Positions 1-7,274 of a stretch of 15,705 nt of DNA are shown here, piece after piece. The position numbers were made by a program, and so were the translations under genes. A model generated the notes under the pieces. That model was not told where the DNA came from. It worked only from the letters and a program-made list of their open reading frames with translations, and searched no databases. The stretch is from an uncultured Collinsella sp. Its GTDB lineage: Bacteria > Actinomycetota > Coriobacteriia > Coriobacteriales > Coriobacteriaceae. Each line of letters opens with the position of its first letter. Position 1 is the stretch's first letter. The stretch lies in the NCBI GenBank assembly GCA_900756725.1, contig CAAELJ010000164.1, positions 1 to 15,705 on the forward strand. The letters run 5' to 3'.

Positions 1-13
1 AAATCTTAAGGAA

Positions 14-433
14 TTAAACAAACTGGTCGTCAGGCGCCAACAGAAGCTCGCCGTAACGCTCCATCAGCCCGTCCCTCAACTGGCAGAAAGCAGGGATATA
101 GACGTCCAAGATGCGCTGAATCAAATCTTGAGCGAGCTTGTTGTCGTAGATATGGACGTTCGTATTGCGGTCTCTGAGCATATCTAGCCAGGCTGCCTCA
201 TCAATAAAGTCGTAGAATCGGTAGGACTCCTTCAAGATGGCACGAGGAGACCCCGACGCGGCAAGCGTGGCACCCTCATACTCGAGCAGACGCTTAAGGA
301 GCTTCCAGCTCAGTTCAAATTGAAGATTGAACTTATTAATCAATCCACTCTGAACAAAATCATTGTTGAGATCCTGATTGGGCGCATCCTCAAGATTCGC
401 CAAGGCGCTGGCAAAGTTCTCATATTTTTTCAT
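14..433 (-). CDS. HepT-like HEPN protein (HI0074-type nucleotidyltransferase substrate-binding family), putative toxin
   Basis: 139 aa, all-helical, matching the HI0074/NTase substrate-binding family (PF08780) that pairs with minimal nucleotidyltransferases. Residues 89-96 read RNTNVHIY, which fits the RX4HXY motif of HEPN RNases such as HepT: R89 and H94 would be catalytic, and Y96 is the position that the partner enzyme AMPylates in characterised MNT-HepT systems. An FNLQFELSWKLLK helix (residues 35-47) is typical of the family. The start at 433 overlaps the end of the upstream nucleotidyltransferase gene by 14 nt, so translation is probably coupled; no good ribosome binding site of its own is visible. 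Codon use is more A/T-rich than in the suf genes, hinting at acquisition by transfer. Seen: motif, pairing, overlap. Inferred: toxin function. It could instead be a substrate-binding partner without toxicity. Confidence 0.85.
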   Translation of the reverse strand: MKKYENFASALANLEDAPNQDLNNDFVQSGLINKFNLQFELSWKLLKRLLEYEGATLAASGSPRAILKESYRFYDFIDEAAWLDMLRDRNTNVHIYDNKLAQDLIQRILDVYIPAFCQLRDGLMERYGELLLAPDDQFV

Positions 434-707
434 ACAGAATCACACCATCCCTGGCAATTTCATCGAGCAATTGCTGCGATAAGGACTCATCGAGATTGAC
501 GACATCTACATCTAAAAGAGTATCAAGACGCTCCTCGATCAAATATGAGAAACGGCCGAAATCCCGGCAACCTGCTACGGCGATGTCAATATCGCTCTTA
601 GGCAAGTTGTTGCCTCGAGCGCGAGACCCAAACAGCACAACTTTCTCGGCGTCACATTCCCGAGCAAAATCTTCGATTTGCTTGTACACCTTGTCGAGAG
701 ATGCCAT
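420..707 (-). CDS. MNT-family minimal nucleotidyltransferase, putative antitoxin
   Basis: 95 aa, the usual size of an MNT domain (PF01909/PF18765 type). The nucleotidyltransferase signature is intact: GSRARG at 27-32 followed by SDID at 38-41 (GSx10DxD, metal-binding D39 and D41), with the third acidic position at D66 or D68 in LLDVDVV. In characterised MNT-HepT modules this enzyme transfers AMP to a tyrosine of the HEPN toxin and silences it. The HEPN-type gene follows with a 14-nt overlap. The start at 707 lies only 8 nt beyond the stop codon of the Rrf2 gene, with a weak GGGCT-like ribosome binding site in that gap, so the pair is likely co-transcribed with the regulator. The function of this copy is inferred from family and pairing. 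Confidence 0.87.
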   Translation of the reverse strand: MASLDKVYKQIEDFARECDAEKVVLFGSRARGNNLPKSDIDIAVAGCRDFGRFSYLIEERLDTLLDVDVVNLDESLSQQLLDEIARDGVILYEKI

Positions 708-715
708 TTGCAGCC

Positions 716-1147
716 CTACAGCTTAATCTCAAAGTTGATCTCGGGGACGGCGGCTAGGTCGGCCAGGGTCACGCCGTCGACATACTTTTCGATCACGTCG
801 TCCAGACCGCGCCAGAACTTGACCGTTGAGCACAGATCACTACGGGTGCAGCTGTTGTCGATGCCGTCGCACGCCACCGGAGCCGTGCTGCCCTCGACGG
901 CGCGCAGGATGTCGCCGGCACGCACCTCGGCGGGGTCCTTGGCCATCATGTAGCCGCCGCCCTTGCCGCGCACGCTCTTAAGCAGGCCCGACTTCATAAG
1001 CGGACGAACCAGCTGCTCCAAGTACTTTTGCGAGATATGCTCGCGGTCGGCGACCTCGCGCAGGGCAATCTTGCCTTCGGCGTCGCCCAACGCCGCGATA
1101 TAGATCATCAGCCGGAGGGCATAGCGGCCCTTAGAAGAAATGAGCAT
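716..1147 (-). CDS. Rrf2-family transcriptional regulator, probable Fe-S-sensing regulator of the suf operon
   Basis: 143 aa from the ATG at 1147, which has an AGAGGG-type ribosome binding site; an upstream in-frame ATG at 1198 would add 17 residues unlike the family, whose members start MxIS(T/S)KGRYALR. Residues 1-65 form the winged-helix domain: ISQKYLEQLV is the recognition helix region and RGKGGGY (60-66) the wing. Three cysteines, C93, C100 and C106, sit where IscR and NsrR bind an Fe-S cluster, here spaced C-x6-C-x5-C. The gene is divergent from sufC and shares a 222-bp control region containing repeated GGGACA-type boxes, so it probably represses or tunes suf and itself in response to cluster supply or stress. 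It is followed closely by the MNT/HepT pair. It could alternatively be NsrR-like (nitric oxide). Confidence 0.9.
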   Translation of the reverse strand: MLISSKGRYALRLMIYIAALGDAEGKIALREVADREHISQKYLEQLVRPLMKSGLLKSVRGKGGGYMMAKDPAEVRAGDILRAVEGSTAPVACDGIDNSCTRSDLCSTVKFWRGLDDVIEKYVDGVTLADLAAVPEINFEIKL

Positions 1148-1168
1148 ACCTACCCTCTCATCGTTGCC

Positions 1169-1240
1169 GGGACAAAATACCAGGCCTATTTGTCCCAAAT
1201 CTTATGCACGCGGGGCAAACAAACCTGATTATTATGTCCC
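1169..1240. promoter_or_regulatory. Candidate Rrf2 operators: three GGGACA(A/T)AATA-type boxes
   Basis: Three near-identical boxes lie in the leader of the Rrf2 gene: GGGACAAAATA on the plus strand at 1169-1179, GGGACAAATA on the minus strand at 1187-1196, and GGGACATAATA on the minus strand at 1230-1240. The first two form an imperfect inverted repeat (1169-1196) starting 22 bp upstream of the regulator's ATG, a classic place for autoregulation. The repeats are seen directly; that the neighbouring Rrf2 protein binds them is inference. Confidence 0.5.
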
Positions 1241-1261
1241 ACATCTAAAAAGTCGAGTGGA

Positions 1262-1310
1262 TTAGTCGGGTTTTCCCTTGACTAACGCCGAACCCATAGT
1301 AACTTTATTC
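1262..1310 (+). promoter_or_regulatory. Candidate sufC promoter with overlapping inverted repeat
   Basis: TTGACT at 1278-1283 is a good -35 match; the best-spaced -10 is weak (TAACTT, 1300-1305, 16-bp spacer), as is common for activator- or repressor-controlled promoters. A perfect inverted repeat TTAGTC (1262-1267) / GACTAA (1280-1285) overlaps the -35, so a regulator bound there would interfere with or position RNA polymerase. An 8-bp direct repeat AGTACACC (1331-1338, 1343-1350) follows in the leader. The -10 assignment is uncertain. Confidence 0.35.
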
Positions 1311-1369
1311 CGAGAAGATTCCTAGGGTTTAGTACACCTATGAGTACACCATATACAGAGAGGGACAGC

Positions 1370-2170
1370 ATGAGCGCAAATCCGCTGCTTTCCATCGAAG
1401 GTCTGACCGCCTCCGTGGACGAGAAGACCATCCTCCACAACGTCAACCTCAACGTCGCCGCCGGCGAGACCCACGTGCTGATGGGACCCAACGGCGCCGG
1501 CAAGTCCACCCTCGGCCACCTGGTCATGGGCGACCCTGTCTATACCGTCAACGACGGCCGCATCGTCTTTGACGGCCAGGACATCACCGAGCTCACCACC
1601 GACAAGCGCTCGCGCGCCGGCCTGTTCCTGAGCTTCCAGACCCCGGTCGAGATCCCGGGCGTGCCGCTGTCGAGCTTTTTGCGTGCCAGCATCGCCGGCC
1701 GCCCCGGCCTGGAGATGAAGGGCAAGGAGTTCCGCCGGCGCGTCAAGGAGCTCGCGGCAGAGCTCAACATGGACACCGCCTACCTCAACCGCGAGCTGGG
1801 CGTGGGCTTCTCGGGCGGCGAGAAAAAGAAGGTCGAGATGCTCCAGCTTCTGCTGCTGCAGCCTAAGCTCGCCATCCTGGACGAAACCGACTCGGGCCTG
1901 GACGTCGACGCCCTGTCCACCGTCAGCCATGGCATGGACGCCTACCGCAAGAGCTGCAACGGCTCCATGCTCATCATCACGCACAACACGCGCATCCTGG
2001 AGCACCTGGATGTCGACCGCGTCCACGTTATGGTCAAGGGCCATATCGTGCGCGAGGACGACGCCTCGCTGATCCCCTGGATCGACAAGAACGGCTTTGA
2101 GACCTTCGAGCGCGAGGCCGCCGAGCAGCGCGCCCAGGCCGAGGCCGCCGCTGCCGAGCAGCAGGCGTAA
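1370..2170 (+). CDS. sufC: Fe-S cluster assembly ATPase SufC
   Basis: 266 aa ABC-type ATPase of the SufBC2D scaffold complex; cytosolic, its ATP-driven dimerisation reshapes SufB-SufD during cluster assembly. Walker A GPNGAGKST at 39-47, ABC signature FSGGE at 147-151, Walker B LAILDE at 167-172 and switch histidine H205 in ITHN are all intact. The SufC-specific tail DASLIPWIDKNGFETFE is present, followed by an Ala/Gln/Glu-rich end (about 249-266). The ATG at 1370 has a GAGAGG ribosome binding site 6-7 nt upstream; the in-frame ATG at 1340 lacks one and would add an unconserved decapeptide. First gene of the suf operon; 12 bp separate it from sufB. Confidence 0.97.
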   Translation: MSANPLLSIEGLTASVDEKTILHNVNLNVAAGETHVLMGPNGAGKSTLGHLVMGDPVYTVNDGRIVFDGQDITELTTDKRSRAGLFLSFQTPVEIPGVPLSSFLRASIAGRPGLEMKGKEFRRRVKELAAELNMDTAYLNRELGVGFSGGEKKKVEMLQLLLLQPKLAILDETDSGLDVDALSTVSHGMDAYRKSCNGSMLIITHNTRILEHLDVDRVHVMVKGHIVREDDASLIPWIDKNGFETFEREAAEQRAQAEAAAAEQQA

Positions 2171-2182
2171 AGGGGCGACGCA

Positions 2183-3595
2183 ATGACCAAGAACCGCACC
2201 GAGGTCGCGGACATCGACCGCAGCCTCTACGACTTCACCTATGGCGAGGAGGGATTCGAGCGTCTCGACGCCGGCATCACGCCCGACATCGTGCGCGAGA
2301 TCAGCGCAAAGAAAGACGAGCCGCAGTGGATGCTCGACCTGCGCTTAAAGTCCCTCGAGATCTTCAACCGTTTTCCCGACCCGACGTGGGGCCCCTCCAT
2401 CGAGGGCCTGGACATGGGCAACATCGTCACCTACGTCAAGCCCAACACCGACCAAAAGCACGACTGGGAGTCGGTGCCCGACGACATCAAGAACACCTTT
2501 GAGCGCCTGGGCATCCCCGAGGCCGAGCGCAGCTACCTGGCAGGCGTCGGCGCACAGTACGACTCCGAGCTGGTCTACCACAACATGCAGGACACCGCGT
2601 CCAAGATGGGCATCGTCTACTCCGGCATCGAGGAGGCCCTGCACGACCCGCAGTGGGAGCCGCTCATCCACGAGAAGTTTATGACGCTCATCCCGCCCAC
2701 CGACCACAAGTTTGCGGCCCTGCATGGTGCCGTGTGGTCGGGCGGCTCGTTTGTCTACGTGCCCAAGGGCACCAAGCTCGACTTCCCGCTGCAGAGCTAC
2801 TTCCGCCTTAACGCCAAGGGCGCCGGCCAGTTTGAGCACACGCTCATCATCGTCGAGGACGATGCCGACCTGCACTTCATTGAGGGTTGCTCCGCGCCCA
2901 AGTACAACGTAGCCAACCTCCACGCCGGCGCTGTCGAGCTCTTTGTGGGCAAGCGTGCGCACCTGCGCTACTCGACTATCGAGAACTGGTCCAAGAACAT
3001 GTACAACCTCAACACCAAGCGTGCGCGCGTGGACGAGGACGGCGACATCGAGTGGATCAGCGGCTCCTTCGGCAGCCACGTGGGCTACCTCTACCCCATG
3101 AGCGTGCTCAACGGCCGTCGCGCCCGCTCGAGCTTTACCGGCATTACCTTTGCCGGCGCCGGCCAGAACCTCGATACCGGCTGCAAGGTCGTGCTCAACG
3201 CGCCCGACACCTCGGCAACCGTCGAGACCAAGGGTATCTCCAAGAGCGGCGGCATCCAGACCTTCCGCAGCTCCATCGTGGCCACGCCTAAGGCCGAAGG
3301 TTCCAAAGCAACCGTGAGCTGCCAGTCGCTGATGCTCGACGACCAGAGCCGCTCCGATACCATCCCCGCCATGGACATCCGCGCCAAGAACGTCGACATC
3401 GGCCACGAGGCCACCATCGGCCGCATCGGCGACGACAAGGTGTTCTACCTGATGAGCCGCGGCATATCGGAGGAAGAGGCCCGCACCATGATCGTCAACG
3501 GCTTTGCCAACCCGGTCTCCAAGGAGCTGCCGCTTGAGTACGCCGTCGAGATGAACAACCTGATCAAGCTCGAGATGGAAGGAGCGATCGGATAA
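2183..3595 (+). CDS. sufB: Fe-S cluster assembly protein SufB
   Basis: 470 aa, the normal length for SufB, the scaffold subunit on which the nascent cluster forms in the SufBC2D complex. The beta-helix core carries the family landmarks: C380 in the SCQSLML segment corresponds to the essential E. coli SufB Cys405, and H408-E409 in GHEATIGRI corresponds to the cluster-ligand region around Glu434. C236 (IEGCSAPKY) lies near the position of E. coli Cys254, which is implicated in sulfur transfer; these correspondences are from recall of the family rather than an alignment. AGGGG precedes the ATG by about 8 nt. The stop overlaps the start of sufD by one base (TAATG), so translation is likely coupled. 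Confidence 0.97.
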   Translation: MTKNRTEVADIDRSLYDFTYGEEGFERLDAGITPDIVREISAKKDEPQWMLDLRLKSLEIFNRFPDPTWGPSIEGLDMGNIVTYVKPNTDQKHDWESVPDDIKNTFERLGIPEAERSYLAGVGAQYDSELVYHNMQDTASKMGIVYSGIEEALHDPQWEPLIHEKFMTLIPPTDHKFAALHGAVWSGGSFVYVPKGTKLDFPLQSYFRLNAKGAGQFEHTLIIVEDDADLHFIEGCSAPKYNVANLHAGAVELFVGKRAHLRYSTIENWSKNMYNLNTKRARVDEDGDIEWISGSFGSHVGYLYPMSVLNGRRARSSFTGITFAGAGQNLDTGCKVVLNAPDTSATVETKGISKSGGIQTFRSSIVATPKAEGSKATVSCQSLMLDDQSRSDTIPAMDIRAKNVDIGHEATIGRIGDDKVFYLMSRGISEEEARTMIVNGFANPVSKELPLEYAVEMNNLIKLEMEGAIG

Positions 3596-4866
3596 TGAAA
3601 CAGGAAACCAACACCGCTGCTACCACGCTCGAGCAGGTCAACGCTATGCCGGCCGCCACTTGGGGTTGGCTCAAGATGAACCAGACCAAGCTCGAGCTTT
3701 CGGACGAACTTGCCGCCGCTCCCGCCGAGGCCGTTGAGGTCGAGGGCCTGGACGAGCAGTTTGCCGGCTCGGCCGACGCCTTCGATACCGCCATGGACGC
3801 CATGGCCGAGCGCTTCCCCGAGCGCCGTGCCTCCGCCCCCGGCGACGCCGTCGACCGCGCCCGCATCACGCCCGAGACCGAGCTCGACGTGCCCGCCACC
3901 TCCGTCTACCAGGCCGGCGCTATCAAGCTCGAAGAGGAGCTCTCCCCCGCTGAGGCCTTCGAGACCGGCATGGGCGAGGCCGCCTACACCTATCTGGCCG
4001 ATCACGCCACCAAGCGCGTCGTCATCGATGTGCCCGCGTACGGACGCGCCACGGTTACCGTGCGCGTGAGCGGTGTCGACGCCGCCACGGCCATCGCCGC
4101 TATCGACGTCGTCGCCCGCCCGCAGGCAACGCTCGACCTGCAGATCGCCCTAGACTCCCCCGTCAACGGCCAAGGCGTCGTGGGCTCCGTGCTACGCGTG
4201 TGCGCTTACGAGTACGCCACTGTCAACGTAACCTGCACGCAGACGCTCGATGACAGCTGGATCGCGCTCGACGACACCGGTCTGTTCCTGGACGAGGGCG
4301 CGCGCGTCAACGTGCAGCACACCGTCCTGGGTGCCGGTGCCAGCGCCACCGGCCTTGCCGGCGACCTGCTGGGCGACACCGCCAAGGCAACGATCGATAC
4401 CGATTACCTTGGCGCCCGCGAGCAGGTGCGCGACTTTAACTACGAGCTGCGCCACCGCGGCCGCAAGACCGAGTGCGAGATCGACGCCAACGGCGTGCTG
4501 ACCGGCACGTCCAAGAAGGTCTACCGCGGCACCATCGACCTCGTGCACGGCTGCAAGGGCGCAACCGGCACCGAGCGCGAAACCGTGCTGCTGGCCAACA
4601 AGGGCGTCGACAACAAGACCGTTCCCGTCATCCTCTGCGACGAGGACGACGTCGCCGGCAACCACGGCGCCACCATCGGTCACGTCCGTGACGAGCAGCT
4701 GTTCTATCTCGCCTGCCGCGGCCTTGACCAAAACGCCGCCGAGGACCTGTTCATCCGCGCCAAGCTGGAGGACGCCGCGCTTTCCGCCACTGACGAGCGC
4801 ACCCACGCTGCCGTCGTCCGCTTGGGCAATAACCTGATCGACAACTTTGAGGAGGAGCTCGCATGA
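3595..4866 (+). CDS. sufD: Fe-S cluster assembly protein SufD
   Basis: 423 aa paralogue of SufB that completes the SufBC2D scaffold. The C-terminal beta-helix has the conserved NHGATIGHVRDEQLFYL stretch; H357 corresponds to E. coli SufD His360, needed for cluster formation and iron acquisition. The N-terminal 100 residues are Ala/Glu-rich and variable, as usual for SufD. It starts one base before the sufB stop is complete (TAATG), using a GGAAGGAG ribosome binding site inside sufB, and its TGA overlaps the sufS ATG by four bases (4863-4866). Together with sufB and sufC it encodes the full scaffold, so no other scaffold gene is needed for this pathway. Confidence 0.95.
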   Translation: MKQETNTAATTLEQVNAMPAATWGWLKMNQTKLELSDELAAAPAEAVEVEGLDEQFAGSADAFDTAMDAMAERFPERRASAPGDAVDRARITPETELDVPATSVYQAGAIKLEEELSPAEAFETGMGEAAYTYLADHATKRVVIDVPAYGRATVTVRVSGVDAATAIAAIDVVARPQATLDLQIALDSPVNGQGVVGSVLRVCAYEYATVNVTCTQTLDDSWIALDDTGLFLDEGARVNVQHTVLGAGASATGLAGDLLGDTAKATIDTDYLGAREQVRDFNYELRHRGRKTECEIDANGVLTGTSKKVYRGTIDLVHGCKGATGTERETVLLANKGVDNKTVPVILCDEDDVAGNHGATIGHVRDEQLFYLACRGLDQNAAEDLFIRAKLEDAALSATDERTHAAVVRLGNNLIDNFEEELA

Positions 4867-6188
4867 TCGACACCGAGCACGTTAAATGCGACACCTGTAC
4901 CGCACCGGAGCCTATGGAGCTCGACGCCAGCGACGAGGCCTCGCGCGGCTGGCCTACCGTCGACATCGAGACCAACCCCTACAAGGCGCAGTTCCCGCTG
5001 TTCCAGCAGCACCCCGAGATCGCCTTCCTCGATAGCGCCGCCACCGCGCAGCGTCCCGCCTGCGTGCTCGACGCCGAGCGCGACTTCTACCAGCGCATGA
5101 ACGCCAACCCCCTGCGTGGCCTGTACTCGCTGTCCGTCGAGGCCACCGAGGCCATCGCGAAGGTGCGCCAGCAGATCGCCGACGTCATCGGCGCCCCCCA
5201 GGCCAACGAGGTCGTCTTCACCCGCAACACGAGCGAGTCGCTCAACCTGGTCGCCAAGAGCTTTGCGCCCACGGTCCTCGAGCCGGGCGACGAGGTCGTC
5301 ATCACCATCATGGAGCACCACTCTAACCTGATCCCGTGGCAGCAGGTCTGCCGCGAGACCGGCGCCAAGCTCGTCTACCTCTACCCCACCAAGACCGGTC
5401 AGCTCACGACCGAGGAGGTTCTGTCCAAGGTGGGCCCCAAGACCAAGATCTTGGCTGTGGGTCAGGTCTCTAACGTCCTGGGCGTCGAGAACCCGGTCAA
5501 GAATCTCGGCAAGCTCGTGCACAAGTACGGCGGCTATCTGGTCGTCGACGGCGCGCAGTCGCTGCCGCACATGCCGGTCGATGTGGCCGATCTGGGCGCC
5601 GACTTCTTTGCCTTTAGCGCGCACAAGGCCATGGGCCCCATGGGCATCGGCGTGCTGTGGGGCAAGATGGACCTGCTCAACGCCATGCCGCCCATGCTCA
5701 CCGGCGGCGAGATGATCGACTCGGTCACCGAGCAGGACGCCGTCTGGGCGCCCGTCCCCGAGAAATTCGAGGCCGGCACGCAGGACGCCGCCGGCATCTT
5801 CGCCACGGGCGCGGCGCTTGACTACCTGGTCAACACGGTAGGCTACGAAAACATCCAGACCCGTGAGAAGGCACTCGTCCACTACCTGATGGGCGAGCTC
5901 ATGCAGCTCGACTTTGTCCAGATCATCGGCTCCATCTATTGGGACAACCACCACGGCGTCGTCAGCTTTAACGTCAAGGGCATCCACCCGCACGATGTCG
6001 CGAGCATCATGGACATGGACGGCGTTTGCATCCGCGCCGGTCACCACTGCGCGCAGCCTCTGCTCACCTGGCTGGGCGTCGAGAACCTTGCCTGCTGCCG
6101 CGCCAGCGTGGCCTTCTACAACGACAAGGCCGATATCGACAAGTTCATCGCCGGCCTGCATCACGTTTGGAGCACGTTCAATGGGTAA
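4863..6188 (+). CDS. sufS: Cysteine desulfurase SufS (group II), with N-terminal extension
   Basis: 441 aa PLP-dependent fold-type I enzyme that takes sulfur from L-cysteine as a persulfide and hands it to SufU. K255 in FSAHKAMGP is the PLP lysine; C396 in RAGHHCAQP is the persulfide-forming cysteine, in the RxGHHCA context typical of group II enzymes. SufS proteins usually begin close to the segment found here at about residue 38 (NPYKAQFPLF), so this one carries an acidic extension of about 37 residues including C9-x2-C12. The start is well supported: GAGGAGGAG lies just upstream and the ATG overlaps the sufD stop (ATGA). The gene's end overlaps the sufU start by 8 nt. Confidence 0.95.
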   Translation: MIDTEHVKCDTCTAPEPMELDASDEASRGWPTVDIETNPYKAQFPLFQQHPEIAFLDSAATAQRPACVLDAERDFYQRMNANPLRGLYSLSVEATEAIAKVRQQIADVIGAPQANEVVFTRNTSESLNLVAKSFAPTVLEPGDEVVITIMEHHSNLIPWQQVCRETGAKLVYLYPTKTGQLTTEEVLSKVGPKTKILAVGQVSNVLGVENPVKNLGKLVHKYGGYLVVDGAQSLPHMPVDVADLGADFFAFSAHKAMGPMGIGVLWGKMDLLNAMPPMLTGGEMIDSVTEQDAVWAPVPEKFEAGTQDAAGIFATGAALDYLVNTVGYENIQTREKALVHYLMGELMQLDFVQIIGSIYWDNHHGVVSFNVKGIHPHDVASIMDMDGVCIRAGHHCAQPLLTWLGVENLACCRASVAFYNDKADIDKFIAGLHHVWSTFNG

Positions 6189-6603
6189 TCTGTACACCTC
6201 TACCACGTTTATGGAGCACAACTCGCACCCCGACTACAAGTACGAGATGGATGCCCCCACGCACGAGCACGACGGCATCAACCCCAGCTGCGGCGATGAG
6301 CTCACTCTGCAGCTGCGTGTCGAGAACAACGTGATCGAGGAGGCCTCCTTTACCGGTCACGGCTGCGCCATCAGCCAGGCCAGCGCCGATATCATGGCCG
6401 ACCTCATCACCGGCGAGACGGTCGAGGAAGCACGTCGTCTGGCAGGGCTTTTCCTCGCCATGATCCGTGGCGAGCAGCTCTCCGAGGAAGACCTGGAAGA
6501 CCTGGACGAGGCCGCCCAGCTCCAGGACATCTCGCACATGCCCGCCCGCGTCAAATGCGCCGAGTTAGCCTGGCGCACCCTCGACGGCATGCTCGAAGGG
6601 TAA
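6181..6603 (+). CDS. sufU: Fe-S cluster assembly sulfur acceptor SufU
   Basis: 140 aa IscU-fold protein. The SufU zinc/sulfur-transfer ligands are in place: C37-G-D39, C62 (GHGCAIS) and C126 (ARVKCAELAW), and the 18-21 residue insertion between the second and third cysteine that separates SufU from IscU is present (GEQLSEEDLEDLDEAAQLQD). In Gram-positive bacteria SufU is a zinc protein that accepts persulfide sulfur from SufS rather than a scaffold. The ATG at 6181 lies inside the last codons of sufS (8-nt overlap); longer in-frame upstream sequence belongs to another frame of sufS. Last gene of the operon; a strong terminator follows 40 bp downstream. Confidence 0.95.
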   Translation: MGNLYTSTTFMEHNSHPDYKYEMDAPTHEHDGINPSCGDELTLQLRVENNVIEEASFTGHGCAISQASADIMADLITGETVEEARRLAGLFLAMIRGEQLSEEDLEDLDEAAQLQDISHMPARVKCAELAWRTLDGMLEG

Positions 6604-6643
6604 ACTAGCCAGAAGCGGATGCCCCAGATCAAAGGGTTTGATT

Positions 6644-6677
6644 GCCGAGCCGCCCAATACGGGCGGCTCGGCTTTTT
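6644..6677 (+). terminator. Rho-independent terminator of the suf operon
   Basis: Perfect 12-bp GC-rich stem, GCCGAGCCGCCC (6644-6655) with its complement at 6661-6672, a 5-nt loop, then TTTTT (6673-6677). Confidence 0.93.
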
Positions 6678-6873
6678 CATAACGCCTCGGACACACAAAG
6701 TTCGCGCGTCCGGCGCTCGCCCTGTCATTTACCGAACAGCCAGCCGCAAACACGGACGTTTTCCACAGTGCCAACGGCTAGCGACAGAGCCACGGGCACC
6801 CCAAGCAACGCCCCATGCCCCGTCCTGCTGGGCTCCGGTTCGCTTCGCGCCCGCCACAGACGGGTCCCATAGG

Positions 6874-6908
6874 GTGCGGCGTGCATTTTTGCGAGCTTTC
6901 AGCACGCC
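6874..6908 (-). repeat. Putative repeat motif copy 1 (hairpin, GGCGTGC arms)
   Basis: Read on the minus strand this contains TGCTGAAAGCTC, then GC, five A, and TGCACG. The block is itself framed by 7-bp inverted arms GGCGTGC/GCACGCC (6878-6884, 6902-6908). It resembles the motif at 7088-7121 on the opposite strand. Whether it recurs elsewhere in the genome cannot be seen here. Confidence 0.35.
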
Positions 6909-7087
6909 AAGTTGCGTGTATACGCATTGAAAGCGTTAATCAACGTCTCCAGGCACCCTTTTATATCGTTTTAGAACAAGCATAGTGGTCTCAGGGGTCA
7001 CAAGCATGCGCTTTGGAGGCACATCGGCAGGCATAAATGGCTTCGGGACCCATATATTTCAAGATTACGGCGGTGCCGACAGCACCA

Positions 7088-7121
7088 CGATGCTGAAAAC
7101 TCCGCTTTTTGCACGGTGTGG
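7088..7121 (+). repeat. Putative repeat motif copy 2
   Basis: Contains TGCTGAAAACTC, then CGC, five T and GCACGG. It shares the TGCTGAAA(A/G)CTC core and the trailing GCACG with the minus-strand motif at 6874-6907, but not the flanking hairpin arms. The similarity is seen directly; common origin is inference. Confidence 0.33.
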
Positions 7122-7274
7122 ACGGGGGTAGGCGCGGGTAAAACCGGACTGAGCCGTATTTTTATGCAAGACGGCAATCGTTCTATGCATATCAAGAAGT
7201 GCAGTCAGCGTACCAAGCATTTAGAACGCAGGTTGCGGCGCATGAACGACCCCAGCCGCGGTGCACAGGCAGCC

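Larger units (their letters stand above)
6678..7274. other. Non-coding region with two related motifs in opposite orientation
   Basis: About 600 bp without a convincing gene. Open frames here are short, arginine/cysteine-rich and lack ribosome binding sites. What is visible: a hairpin GGCGTGC (6878-6884) / GCACGCC (6902-6908); small stem-loops TGCGT-gtat-ACGCA (6912-6925 region) and GGTGC-cgaca-GCACC (about 7071-7086); and a motif TGCTGAAA(A/G)CTC...GC followed by five A or five T and then GCACG, present on the minus strand at about 6874-6907 and on the plus strand at about 7088-7121. The pair brackets roughly 180 bp. Because a REP-associated transposase lies immediately beside it, a dispersed palindromic repeat or a structured RNA is possible. 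Function not recognised. Confidence 0.4.

Noticed and set aside
1340..1369. Earlier sufC start at the ATG at 1340
   Set aside because: No suitably spaced ribosome binding site; the ATG at 1370 has GAGAGG and matches the usual SufC N-terminus.
2345..3406. 353-codon minus-strand open frame opposite sufB
   Set aside because: Antisense shadow with low-complexity Val/Gly/Ala/Leu composition.
4704..6221. 505-codon minus-strand open frame opposite sufS
   Set aside because: Antisense shadow of a well-supported gene; no recognisable protein features.
6998..7195. 65-codon minus-strand frame rich in Cys, Arg and His
   Set aside because: No ribosome binding site, no family, and its middle coincides with the inverted motif at 7088-7121; more likely non-coding repeat DNA.
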